From UBA10438 sp040380835 (GTDB taxonomy: Bacteria > Bacteroidota > Ignavibacteria > Kapaibacteriales > Kapaibacteriaceae): a stretch of 64,000 bases of DNA. Below, piece after piece: positions 44,402 to 53,163 of this stretch; position 1 is the first letter of the stretch, and the number at the start of each line of letters is the position of its first letter. The notes beneath the pieces are model-generated. The model made no database searches. It worked only from the letters and a program-made list of their open reading frames with translations, and was not told where the DNA came from. The stretch is from assembly GCA_040380835.1 (NCBI GenBank), contig JBEIIK010000001.1:1-64000 (forward strand). Direction: 5' to 3'. The translations under genes were made by a program, and so were the position numbers.

Positions 44402-45688
44402 ATGGTACGATTCATCTTCTGCGTTGGCATTGTGATAGGTGTCGCGGTCCGAGTGTCAGCACAGCAGGACATCGGCCCCGAGATTCCGATCATCCTTGAG
44501 CATGCCGACAGTCTTCTCGGTTCCGGCTCGATGGAGTCATCTTCGAGGACGTTTATCGGTAATGTGCGTTTTCGCCAGGGAAACGTGACAGGGCGCTGCG
44601 AAAAAGTTGTTCACGACGTTTCCCGGAACACGGTCGAGCTGCGCGGGGCTGTGGTGATCCGTCAGGCGGATTTGACCATTTCCGCCCCGGAGATCACCTA
44701 CGATGGGGCAACATCTACGGCGCATGCCGTGCGAGGGATCAAGCTTCAGCAATCCAAAACAGTAATCGTCAGCCAAATCGGGACCTACGACATGCGAACC
44801 AAGCAGGCCCGATTCCTTCGGGATGTGCACGCCATCGATGATACCATTTGGCTGTGGTGCGATTCACTCGACTACGACCGGCAGCGTGATACGATGCTGG
44901 CGCGGGGAAACGTCCACATTCACGACACAGTGCAGCAGGCGTGGTTTAGCGGCATGCAGGCGCGGCGAGACGCCTCGGCCGGCATCCTGGAACTGGTCGG
45001 TGATGCCCGCGCATGGTCATGGGCAAAGGATTCTTTGCAAACGGCTGACACGACATTTATCCGTGGTGATACATTGCTGTCGGTCTCTCAGAATGACCCA
45101 GACTCAACGGGAATGATCGCACGCGGTAATGTGGTCATGGTGCGCGGATCGACCGCCTCACGGTCCGGTAGGCTCACCTTTCGCGAACGCGACGGCCGTT
45201 TCTTCCTTGAAGACTCACCATTTGTGTGGTCCGACTCATCCGTTCTAAAAGCGGCGAGTATCGAAGCCGAATCCTCGGGTCGACGTCTTCGTAGAGTAGT
45301 GGGCAGCGGTAAGGCCATTCTCATCTCCCGCTCCGATTCTCTTCTTCCGGTCCGCTATGACCAGATAGGGGGCCAGCAGATCGTGATGTCGTTTGAAACG
45401 GACTCAACGAGGACGCTGCGGGCTGTCGGACAAGGCATGAGCATAACCTACAGGCAGGAGTCTGGTCAGAGAAAGGGGCTTGCCAAGGTAGCCGCCGACA
45501 CCATATATGCGAGGCTTGTCCGTGACGCACTGACGGATGTATTCTGGCTAGGCGGAGTCAGCGGTGAGAATCATCCGGAGCGTCTTGTACGCGGTCGTGA
45601 AAGCGAGTTTCAGATTCCAGATATGGTAATACCGGAAGAACGGCCCCGATTTATGCCCGTGCCACACCGACGATCCATGTTGCGCTAG
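44402..45688 (+). CDS. LptA/OstA-like periplasmic protein
   Basis: A 428-residue exported protein with signal peptide MVRFIFCVGIVIGVAVRVSA followed by repeated OstA/LptA-type beta units: IILEHADSLLG, RTFIGNVRFRQGNVTGRCEKV, VELRGAVVIRQADLTISAPEITYDG, MLARGNVHIHDTVQQAWFSG, and further copies. These form the beta-jellyroll that carries LPS across the periplasm in LptA/LptC/LptD. It is much longer than LptA, so a Bacteroidota-type OstA-like bridge is more likely than a classical LptA. ATG 44402 was preferred to 44372 because it gives a typical signal peptide and lies downstream of the candidate promoter. Confidence 0.82.
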   Translation: MVRFIFCVGIVIGVAVRVSAQQDIGPEIPIILEHADSLLGSGSMESSSRTFIGNVRFRQGNVTGRCEKVVHDVSRNTVELRGAVVIRQADLTISAPEITYDGATSTAHAVRGIKLQQSKTVIVSQIGTYDMRTKQARFLRDVHAIDDTIWLWCDSLDYDRQRDTMLARGNVHIHDTVQQAWFSGMQARRDASAGILELVGDARAWSWAKDSLQTADTTFIRGDTLLSVSQNDPDSTGMIARGNVVMVRGSTASRSGRLTFRERDGRFFLEDSPFVWSDSSVLKAASIEAESSGRRLRRVVGSGKAILISRSDSLLPVRYDQIGGQQIVMSFETDSTRTLRAVGQGMSITYRQESGQRKGLAKVAADTIYARLVRDALTDVFWLGGVSGENHPERLVRGRESEFQIPDMVIPEERPRFMPVPHRRSMLR

Positions 45689-45717
45689 ACGGCGATTTGT
45701 CGTAACATCGACGCGAA

Positions 45718-48700
45718 GTGAAGCTCCGACCACTTATCGTCACTACTCTGACACTGCTCTGCGGACTGCAGCTTGCGGCCCAGGTCGAGCGTGTGCTTCC
45801 CCGGCGAGGTTCGTCGTCACTCGAAGGAACGTCCTTCGTCGTTGGCTTCATGCAGAATGAACTGCTTGAAGTTGGCGTTGACCCCAGACTGCAGATATTC
45901 ATCTCTTCGCAAAACGATGCGACGGTGACAATCGAGTCGATGTTTGAGGGCACAAAGGTCGTAAATGTGCCAGCCTACTCCGTTCACGTCGAGACCGTTC
46001 ATGTGTATAATATGAACTCTGCATCTGAGTATCCGATGCAGAAGTCGATCTTCATTACGTCTGATGTGCCGATCGTCGTCTATGCGCTCAATACCTTGCT
46101 ACGTTCAACCGACAGCTATTGCGCAATCCCGATTCGGCATCTTGGCACGCAGTATTACAGCATCAACCGGCCCTCCGATCGTTACTTGGCTAGCACCAAT
46201 CCAACCAATGCAAAGCTCAGAAGCGGTGAGTTCATGATCATGGCTGTTGAGGACGGAACGAATGTGGAAGTCATTCCAGCCACAACTACCTTTCGGGGCC
46301 GACCTGCGAATGTCCCCTTCAGGTTCGTTCTCAATCGTGGTGAATGCTACCTCGTGCAGGCGGCCACGACTGCCATTGGCCGTGATGACCTGACGGGTTC
46401 GTCGATTACCTCCTCAAGGCCTGTAGCGGTTATCTCAGGGCACATGCGTAGTGGCGTGCCGACCGGTCAGGACCTGTCGAAAGATCACCTGGTCGAGCAG
46501 CTGCCGCCTGTATCCAAATGGGGTAAGACCTTTGCAACGGCACCGTTCCTTTCGACCGGACGAGCTGATGTCTATCGCTTCATGGCCTCGCAGCCCAACC
46601 AGCAGATCACGCTGACAACGCGCACGCGATCTTGGACATGGACCTTGCCATCTATCGGCAGCTACGTTGACACTAGCATCGCCGAGGCCGCGTATTGGAC
46701 CTCACCCGATCCGTTCTTCATGGTGCAGCATATGGCAAGTCGGACGTCCAATCAAGAAGTCTGTGATCCCGCAATGGTCATCACGCCACCCGTCGAGCAG
46801 TTTGTCAATGAAGCATTGTTCCGGTTCCCAACGCTCGAGCGCGTCCGGACGACGCCCCCCCAGACGCTCAGGTATTTCCTGAATGTGATCGCTACCCCCG
46901 AGGCACTGCCCTCACTCATGATCGGTAATCGACGGGCAGCATCGTTGGCCCCACTGTTCAGTAGTCAGGTCGTGCCTGGAACTAATCTTCGCTGGGCACA
47001 GATCACAATGCGGGAGGGGGCCTACCTGATGCGCTGTGACTCGGGGTCGTTCAGTGCCGTCATGTACGGAACCTCGGAGGCTGACTCCTATGCCAACCTG
47101 GTCGGATTGGCTTTCGACCCTGTTCGGCGGCGGGACTCCTCGCCCCCTATCTATGAGCTCACGCAGGACTGCGGCACCGTCAAGGGGCGTATCGTGGATG
47201 TGTCACGCGATACCGCCGGACTCTCGGACGTGGAGGTGATCACGGGCTCGACGTTCAATTACACCTGGACCATTTCCAAGCCGATCGACTCTTCCGGTTC
47301 GGTGACGTTCGACGCTTCGGTGCGGGACAAGTCGAAGGACGCTCAGATCGTCATCCATGCCTATGATGACCGTGGGTACGGTCGAGAATGGCTGTATCGA
47401 TACGATGCACCGGACGTCGACGTTCTCCGCGATGTGGTGATCGAAACCGAGCGTGGCAGTGAGCGGTGTACGACTGTTGTGATACGCAACCGGGACTCAA
47501 CGCCGGTAACGATCCGGAGAATTGAACGACAGGGAAATCAACGAATCATCGTCACCGAGCCCACAGGTGGCTTTGTGATCCGTCCGCGCGATTCTGCACT
47601 GGTTACGATTTGTGCTACCCAATGGTCGGACACTGCAGCCATGGCAGCCTCGATCATGCTGGTGATGAATTGCGGCAACACCAAGACGTTCTATGTGAAG
47701 TCGCGTCGGGGTCTGAGTCTCAAAGGTGACACCGTTGACCTTGGTGATGTTCGCATTGGGGATACGGCCTGTGGCAGGGTGGGCATCATCAATGACGCGG
47801 ATCGTTCGGTTGAAGCGCTGAATCTGATCGCCACGCAGCTTGATACACTCTTCATCCTTGACACCGCTTCGCTTGGCCTGCCGCGGACGATCCCTCCCGG
47901 AGATACTCTCTGGGTGCGAGTCTGTTTTTCTCCCATCCGGTTGGGTCCGGCACAGCGCATCGATTCCGTCGTCGGTCAGGCTGCGGCCAGTGCCGTGCTG
48001 GTTAGCCGCGCGCGCGGTGTGAGCCCCCAAGTTGCTCCGTTGATTATCGACTGGAAGGAACGGTTCGTAGGTAGTGTGAACGACACCGTTGTTCGACTGC
48101 GCAATGTTGGTAGTGGATGGTGCATCGTGCGTGCGGATCTTTCCGGCGCCCCTGCGGCCCTTGATATCCGCTCCGATGGCCTCATGAAGGGGGCTCGCCT
48201 TGCTGCCGGCGACTCCGTCGATGTTCGCGCTTCATTCCGTCCTGCAACTCGAGACTCAATGATCTTCGTACAATCGGTGTGGGTTGACTGGACGCAGCAC
48301 GCTCCGCTGAGTATCAGTTTCCGCGGCGTGGGCATCATGCCAGATGTTACCGTACGTGATATTGACCTCGACTCGGTCACGATCGGTGACGTGCGCGACA
48401 GTCTGGCAGAACTACTGGCTACGGGCTTTGAAGGTGGAAACACCGACCTGCGAGTGCGGTCGGTCCGCATTCTCGGTCCAGATTCAGCCGCTTTCGTTGT
48501 TCCAGCCACCCTGCGGGGCCTTGCACCCTCTCAACGCCCGTTGAGGTCAATCCTGCGTGATGTGGTGTCTTTTGCTCCCACGCGGCTCGGGCCGCACGAG
48601 TGCGTAATCGAGATTGTCAGTAATGCGGCACCTGATGGGCTGGACAAGCGCTCGCGGTTCCGTCTGCTCGGTGTGGGGACCCCTGTGCCTGTGGCACGCC

Positions 48701-49725
48701 CGATTCCGCGCCTTTCGGCTTCCGCACGAGCTCGCTCCTGCTCATCGGAGCCGATCATTGCAGAGATAACCAATACTGGAACGGCCCGTGCGCGCCTGGA
48801 CAGTCTAGTGTTGAACGTGTTTTCGCCCCCTGTCGGAGCCGTTCGCACGAATCTCATTTCCGGGCCCGGGCCATTACTGATCGAACCCGGTCAGACGCAC
48901 TCGGTTCGGTTGGATATCAACTTTGATACAGCTGCGGTATGCATCCTCACCTTGCGACTCGTGGACTCCGCAGGTTCGGTTTTTGAGGACACGGCACGGA
49001 TCGAAATTGAGCAGGCCGCAACGTCCATTTCCGTGGACATCCCCGGTGCGCCAGTGTTGGAGACCGGAGCGGACACCATCATCATCAGGGCATCACTGCA
49101 TGACGTGCAGTCGGTGGCTGTTCGACCTGCTTTGAGGGTACTTATCGACAAAGCCAGATTCTTAATCGGTGGGGCAGGATCAGCCGTTGTGATGATCGAT
49201 CAACAGGGGGCTAATCGCGGTGTAATGTCGCAAGCCATCCAGGACGACAGCTCGATCCGGATACAGCTCGCCGATGAAGTCCTGGGGCCGTGGACCGTGA
49301 CGTGCTTGTTGTGGGGGACGATGATCTGGTCTGATCCTGACGTGAGCCGATGCATTGCAGTGCTCGACGGCAGTCCATGCTATCGGCAGGATGTTTCGGC
49401 TCCGGTTGAGTATCGCGTAGCTCCTTGCGGCTCCCGTTTGCGAATGGTTGACGTTGCCAGCCGACCTGGGGTGTTTGTGGATCCCCTGGGGCTGCCGTTT
49501 GACGAAGTGATCGCTGTAAGAATAACTACGTCAATGGCGACTACAGCGCGCGTATGGGCAGAATCTCTTTCAGGTCAACAATTTCAGCTTGCCGAACATT
49601 TGTCTTTGCAAAAGGGCAGTCAACATTGTAATTTCTCATGTTCTGGGCTGGGATCAGGGCTGTACAGACTGGTCATCAGCCACGAACGTGGGGTCGAGGT
49701 CACGAACATCATCATCGTCAACTAG
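45718..49725 (+). CDS. Giant secreted protein with IgGFc-binding-like N-terminal region and sorting domain-like tail
   Basis: 1,335 residues, starting GTG 45718 with a signal peptide (LIVTTLTLLCGLQLAAQ). The first ~430 residues resemble the IgGFc-binding N-terminal domain: GTSFVVGFMQN, QIFISSQNDATVTIES, SIFITSDVPIVVYALN, GEFMIMAVEDGTNVEVIP, RGECYLVQA and RPVAVISGHMRSGVP. A string of choice-of-anchor/ASH-like beta domains follows (for example VDLGDVRIGDTACGRVGIIND). The C-terminal ~80 residues end in GLGSGLYRLVISHERG, resembling a T9SS domain. It is a clear paralogue of the protein at 53164 and is probably surface-exposed; ligand unknown. Confidence 0.85.
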   Translation: MKLRPLIVTTLTLLCGLQLAAQVERVLPRRGSSSLEGTSFVVGFMQNELLEVGVDPRLQIFISSQNDATVTIESMFEGTKVVNVPAYSVHVETVHVYNMNSASEYPMQKSIFITSDVPIVVYALNTLLRSTDSYCAIPIRHLGTQYYSINRPSDRYLASTNPTNAKLRSGEFMIMAVEDGTNVEVIPATTTFRGRPANVPFRFVLNRGECYLVQAATTAIGRDDLTGSSITSSRPVAVISGHMRSGVPTGQDLSKDHLVEQLPPVSKWGKTFATAPFLSTGRADVYRFMASQPNQQITLTTRTRSWTWTLPSIGSYVDTSIAEAAYWTSPDPFFMVQHMASRTSNQEVCDPAMVITPPVEQFVNEALFRFPTLERVRTTPPQTLRYFLNVIATPEALPSLMIGNRRAASLAPLFSSQVVPGTNLRWAQITMREGAYLMRCDSGSFSAVMYGTSEADSYANLVGLAFDPVRRRDSSPPIYELTQDCGTVKGRIVDVSRDTAGLSDVEVITGSTFNYTWTISKPIDSSGSVTFDASVRDKSKDAQIVIHAYDDRGYGREWLYRYDAPDVDVLRDVVIETERGSERCTTVVIRNRDSTPVTIRRIERQGNQRIIVTEPTGGFVIRPRDSALVTICATQWSDTAAMAASIMLVMNCGNTKTFYVKSRRGLSLKGDTVDLGDVRIGDTACGRVGIINDADRSVEALNLIATQLDTLFILDTASLGLPRTIPPGDTLWVRVCFSPIRLGPAQRIDSVVGQAAASAVLVSRARGVSPQVAPLIIDWKERFVGSVNDTVVRLRNVGSGWCIVRADLSGAPAALDIRSDGLMKGARLAAGDSVDVRASFRPATRDSMIFVQSVWVDWTQHAPLSISFRGVGIMPDVTVRDIDLDSVTIGDVRDSLAELLATGFEGGNTDLRVRSVRILGPDSAAFVVPATLRGLAPSQRPLRSILRDVVSFAPTRLGPHECVIEIVSNAAPDGLDKRSRFRLLGVGTPVPVARPIPRLSASARARSCSSEPIIAEITNTGTARARLDSLVLNVFSPPVGAVRTNLISGPGPLLIEPGQTHSVRLDINFDTAAVCILTLRLVDSAGSVFEDTARIEIEQAATSISVDIPGAPVLETGADTIIIRASLHDVQSVAVRPALRVLIDKARFLIGGAGSAVVMIDQQGANRGVMSQAIQDDSSIRIQLADEVLGPWTVTCLLWGTMIWSDPDVSRCIAVLDGSPCYRQDVSAPVEYRVAPCGSRLRMVDVASRPGVFVDPLGLPFDEVIAVRITTSMATTARVWAESLSGQQFQLAEHLSLQKGSQHCNFSCSGLGSGLYRLVISHERGVEVTNIIIVN

Positions 49726-49736
49726 GGCCATCGAGT

Positions 49737-50549
49737 ATGAGGCAGTTTGGTTTTACCTTCTTTGCAGCGTTCATTATGTCGGCAGCATCCCTGCTAGCCC
49801 AGCAGGAAATTGGAGCTCGCGCTACGCCTCTCCAGCCGGCACGCCGTGCGCCACGGATATACGTTGGACCTGTTGCGGGTTATAACAATTCGCTGCACTC
49901 GTCGAGTTTCCAGTCCGTTTCCGGAGATGTCCAGTGTCCGACCTTCACCGGCGGAACCCAAAACGGCTATTATGCCGGTCTGTCGTTTGAGTACCTTCTC
50001 GGTAAGCCCCGTGACTCTAAGTCGTCGATCATCGCGCGTGCGGTGTACAACACCTTCCCGGCCTTCTTCAAGGAAGGTGGCGATACGCGTCCTTCCATCG
50101 ATCCAGTCACGGGTGCCCTCTACGACTCCGAGGTTGAGCACACGGCTGAGGTGAAGTATTCAACGTTCGACATCGAGCTGATCTACAAGTTGAATCTTTT
50201 CAATTCGAATTTTGGCGTGGTGATTGGGCCGACGATCGGTTTCGTTGCCGACGTTGAGCGCGTGCAGCGCATGAACCTGATCAGGCCAGATAATGCAATT
50301 TTTAAGCCGCAGGATGGCACCGAGTACGAAAATTTCGGACGAACGGCCATCACCGCACGCGACCAGATTCCAGGACACGCCACCACGCGTCTTGCCATCA
50401 AGGCCGGTGCCCAGTACGAGATAACTGTAGGACGGGTGCTTGTGGTTCCATGTGCCTACTACAATTTTGGTATCACCAAGCTTAGCGACGCCGACAATCT
50501 TCGGGTGAACGCACTTCAAGTTGGGGTTGATATCCGATTCGCGCTGTAA
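49737..50549 (+). CDS. Outer-membrane beta-barrel protein (PorT-like)
   Basis: A 270-residue protein with signal peptide (FGFTFFAAFIMSAASLLAQ), then IYVGPVAGYNNSLHSSSF and alternating amphipathic strands ending in aromatic or hydrophobic residues (LQVGVDIRFAL at the C-terminus). This is the pattern of the OMP_b-brl_2 family of small Bacteroidota barrels. It follows the giant surface protein by only 11 bases, which suggests joint expression and perhaps a role in its export or anchoring (inference). A terminator hairpin follows. Confidence 0.8.
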   Translation: MRQFGFTFFAAFIMSAASLLAQQEIGARATPLQPARRAPRIYVGPVAGYNNSLHSSSFQSVSGDVQCPTFTGGTQNGYYAGLSFEYLLGKPRDSKSSIIARAVYNTFPAFFKEGGDTRPSIDPVTGALYDSEVEHTAEVKYSTFDIELIYKLNLFNSNFGVVIGPTIGFVADVERVQRMNLIRPDNAIFKPQDGTEYENFGRTAITARDQIPGHATTRLAIKAGAQYEITVGRVLVVPCAYYNFGITKLSDADNLRVNALQVGVDIRFAL

Positions 50550-50575
50550 GCGTTCAAACTGCGTTCATGATAATG

Positions 50576-50611
50576 CGATGCCTGCTCGGTGAGCGGGCAT
50601 CGTTAGTTTTG
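50576..50611 (+). terminator. Hairpin terminator after the beta-barrel gene, overlapping a -7-like element
   Basis: GATGCCTGCTC pairs with GAGCGGGCATC (one G-T pair, closed by an extra C-G), with loop GGT, at 50576-50602. A T-rich tail TTAGTTTT follows. The tail also contains TAGTTTTG at 50604-50611, which matches TAnnTTTG and may serve the HIT gene. Confidence 0.65.
50604..50611 (+). promoter_or_regulatory. Candidate -7 element TAGTTTTG upstream of the HIT gene
   Basis: TAGTTTTG lies 43 bases before ATG 50655. It overlaps the U-tail of the preceding terminator, so its promoter role is uncertain. Confidence 0.3.
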
Positions 50612-50654
50612 GACCAATGGTTAGGAGCGATGACGTGATCTTCTCATTGCCTGT

Positions 50655-51161
50655 ATGAAGCAGCTCTGGTCTCCGTGGCGAAGAGCCTATGTTTGCGACA
50701 GTTCCAGGGGTGCAGCTCGATGCTTTCTTTGCGACGCTGCAAAAGCAACCGCGGCTGACAGGTCAGCTGGAATCGTTCATGTGGCTGAGCATTCAATCAT
50801 CATGCTCAATCGTTACCCCTATTCGGTCGGACACCTTCTTATATCTCCGAGAGGGCATGTAGCTGATGTGCTGGAACTTGACAATGACGGTTATATCTGT
50901 CTGATGAATTCAGTGCGTGCAGCCGTGCGCGCCGTCCGCCAGGCGTTTGATCCACATGGGATCAATGTTGGTGTTAATCTCGGCTCAGCGGCTGGAGCGG
51001 GTGTACCCGGTCACGTACACATACACGTTGTGCCGAGATGGAACGGTGACACGAATTTCATGCCGGTGATTGGCCAGACGCAGATAATCTCCACTTCCCT
51101 GGATGAGGCCTGGGATCGCATCTCTACCGTGCTTGACACCGAGGGCAACCAGACACAATGA
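50655..51161 (+). CDS. HIT-family nucleotide hydrolase/phosphorylase
   Basis: A 168-residue histidine-triad protein of the dinucleoside-polyphosphate (Ap4A) type. It starts MKQLWSPWRRAYV, has a CFLC zinc-knuckle pair near residue 23, RYPYSVGHLLISPRGHVADV, and the triad GHVHIHVVPRWNGDTNFMPV. The extended C-terminus matches Ap4A phosphorylase-like HIT proteins more than small Hint proteins. It overlaps rsmA by four bases (ATGA). Confidence 0.92.
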   Translation: MKQLWSPWRRAYVCDSSRGAARCFLCDAAKATAADRSAGIVHVAEHSIIMLNRYPYSVGHLLISPRGHVADVLELDNDGYICLMNSVRAAVRAVRQAFDPHGINVGVNLGSAAGAGVPGHVHIHVVPRWNGDTNFMPVIGQTQIISTSLDEAWDRISTVLDTEGNQTQ

Positions 51162-52009
51162 CGTCATTCGCACCTAGCCGAAGGTTCAGCCAGAACTTTC
51201 TGACGGATGTTGGTATTGCCAGGAACATCGTATCCTCGCTCGAGCTGACTGATGCTGACGCAGTGGTTGAAATCGGCCCTGGCAAGGGTGCTCTGACGAC
51301 GCATCTGGCTGTTTCGCCTGCATCCGAAGTGGCAGCAATCGAGATAGACGCCCGTGCCGTGGTATTCCTGCGGCAGCAGTCGTGGGTATCAAGCGGACGG
51401 GTGCGACTTATTGAGGCGGACGCGCTGACCGTGCGCGTGGAGGAGTTGTTTCCCAAACATCACCGCGATCAGCGTTGCGTAATCGGCAATATCCCGTATG
51501 CCATTACCAGCCCCCTACTTTTCTGGATGTTTGATCAGCGGCGCTCAATTGCCAGGGGAGTATTCATGATGCAGCGCGAGGTCGCCAGACGCTGCGTGGC
51601 TCAAGTGGGGTCAAAAGACTACGGAATCCTTTCGGTAGCCTGCTGGTTGCATGGTTCTGCCAGGTTGCTTTTTCATGTCCAGCCGGGATCCTTCTTTCCG
51701 AGACCAAGTGTAACATCATCCGTCGTAAGGTTCGACCTTTCGATCCAGGCGGCTGCTGGTCTTGCCGACAGACCATTCATGAACTTCGTCCGATCTGCTT
51801 TCTCACAGCGCCGAAAGGTCATGACAAACGCTCTGGCTGACTGGAGTGCTCGCAATCAGCTCTCGCTGCGCAATGACAGTATCCATGCTGGTGTCAATCT
51901 CGCGCGAGTGCGTGCCGAGGAGTGTTCACCGGAAATGCTTGCAACCATATATCATTCGATATGTGAGCGTAACCCAGCCTCCCGGCAAGGTGCTGCGGGG
52001 CTGGTATGA
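51158..52009 (+). CDS. rsmA: 16S rRNA dimethyladenosine transferase RsmA (KsgA)
   Basis: RsmA dimethylates two adjacent adenosines near the 3' end of 16S rRNA, a late step of 30S assembly. The 283-residue protein has SRRFSQNFLTD, the SAM motif EIGPGKGALTTHL, the catalytic IGNIPYAITSPLLFW, MMQREVARR and PGSFFPRPSVTSSVVRFD. It is coupled both to the HIT gene upstream and to the PAP2 gene downstream by ATGA overlaps. Confidence 0.96.
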   Translation: MTSFAPSRRFSQNFLTDVGIARNIVSSLELTDADAVVEIGPGKGALTTHLAVSPASEVAAIEIDARAVVFLRQQSWVSSGRVRLIEADALTVRVEELFPKHHRDQRCVIGNIPYAITSPLLFWMFDQRRSIARGVFMMQREVARRCVAQVGSKDYGILSVACWLHGSARLLFHVQPGSFFPRPSVTSSVVRFDLSIQAAAGLADRPFMNFVRSAFSQRRKVMTNALADWSARNQLSLRNDSIHAGVNLARVRAEECSPEMLATIYHSICERNPASRQGAAGLV

Positions 52010-52950
52010 AATCTCCTTCAGGCATTCGTGAACTATGGCAGATCATCCGTGCGGATCACAACTCGGCGGATCTATACACGGCGTTCATGCTCATCATGTA
52101 TGCCCTGCTGGCACTGGTTTTTCACCAGAGTATTCACGGCAGCATCACAGCGGTCTGGACAAACGTCCTTGTGCTGATTCTGATCTCATCGACCATCATT
52201 CTGCATCGTCTGACAGGTTTGATGGCCGCGCGATTTGTTCGCCAGTTCTACGTCGTTCCCACCATTTACATGCTGTATGATCAGACTCATCTTTTTGTCA
52301 CGGTTGTACATCCACACGACTACGATCACCTTCTGATCGCGGCCGACAGGGCGATCTTCGGCATCGATCCGACAGTCTGGCTTCTTCAGTTCTCTTCGCC
52401 GGCTGTTACCGAGTATCTGCAATTCTGTTACTTTATTTTCTATCTACTTCCAGTAGCTCATGCGCTTGAACTCTGGCTTCGTGGTGACATCAAGCGCGTG
52501 GTTGAGTTTGCCAGGATGATGACATTCATGTTCTTTATCTCATACATACTCTACTTCATTTTACCCGCCATTGGACCTCGATTTACGCTTCACGACTTCT
52601 CAGCCACCAGCCGGGAGCTTCCCGGACTCTGGCTGACTGACATTCTCCGAAATATCATCAACGTCGGAGGGGGTGTTGTGGCCGGGTCTGATGATCCGGC
52701 TAGCGTGGTCAATCGTGATTGTATGCCAAGCGGTCATACGATGCTGACGATTGTCAATATCATCCTTGCCTTTCGATTTCGAAGCCGGCTTCGCCATCTT
52801 TTCGTGGTCATCGGCGGCAGCCTGATTTTCGCCACCGTCTATCTCAGATACCATTATGTCGTCGATCTGCTGGTAGGGGGCGTTCTGGTGCTGCTCTGCA
52901 TGCCACTTGAAGTGCCCGTGGATAAGTTCCTGCGCAAGCGACTGCGATAA
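52006..52950 (+). CDS. PAP2-superfamily membrane phosphatase/phosphotransferase
   Basis: A 314-residue polytopic membrane protein with about six helices. The phosphatase motifs CMPSGHTMLTI and YLRYHYVVDLLVGG are visible; the first motif is less clear. The spacing and fold resemble the PAP2_3 (inositolphosphotransferase/AUR1-like) subfamily more than simple lipid phosphatases. A phospholipid or prenyl-phosphate headgroup substrate is likely. It is coupled to rsmA (ATGA). The next gene is 213 bases away. Confidence 0.87.
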   Translation: MKSPSGIRELWQIIRADHNSADLYTAFMLIMYALLALVFHQSIHGSITAVWTNVLVLILISSTIILHRLTGLMAARFVRQFYVVPTIYMLYDQTHLFVTVVHPHDYDHLLIAADRAIFGIDPTVWLLQFSSPAVTEYLQFCYFIFYLLPVAHALELWLRGDIKRVVEFARMMTFMFFISYILYFILPAIGPRFTLHDFSATSRELPGLWLTDILRNIINVGGGVVAGSDDPASVVNRDCMPSGHTMLTIVNIILAFRFRSRLRHLFVVIGGSLIFATVYLRYHYVVDLLVGGVLVLLCMPLEVPVDKFLRKRLR

Positions 52951-53163
52951 CCGCCGTTTTTCGACCTCAAGCATGTAACCGAATCTGTTTTCCAGTGTTT
53001 ATGTCTTTGATTGGAGAGCAGACCGCTGCAGAAAACTCCCCAAAGCTATCCCCATAGATGTTGCACACGTCACATTTCGGGTTATTTTAAGGAGTCATGG
53101 CACGAGTCATGCGTTTCAAAAAGAAAGTTCCTATCTCTTTTTATCACCCCGGGAGAAGAGTCC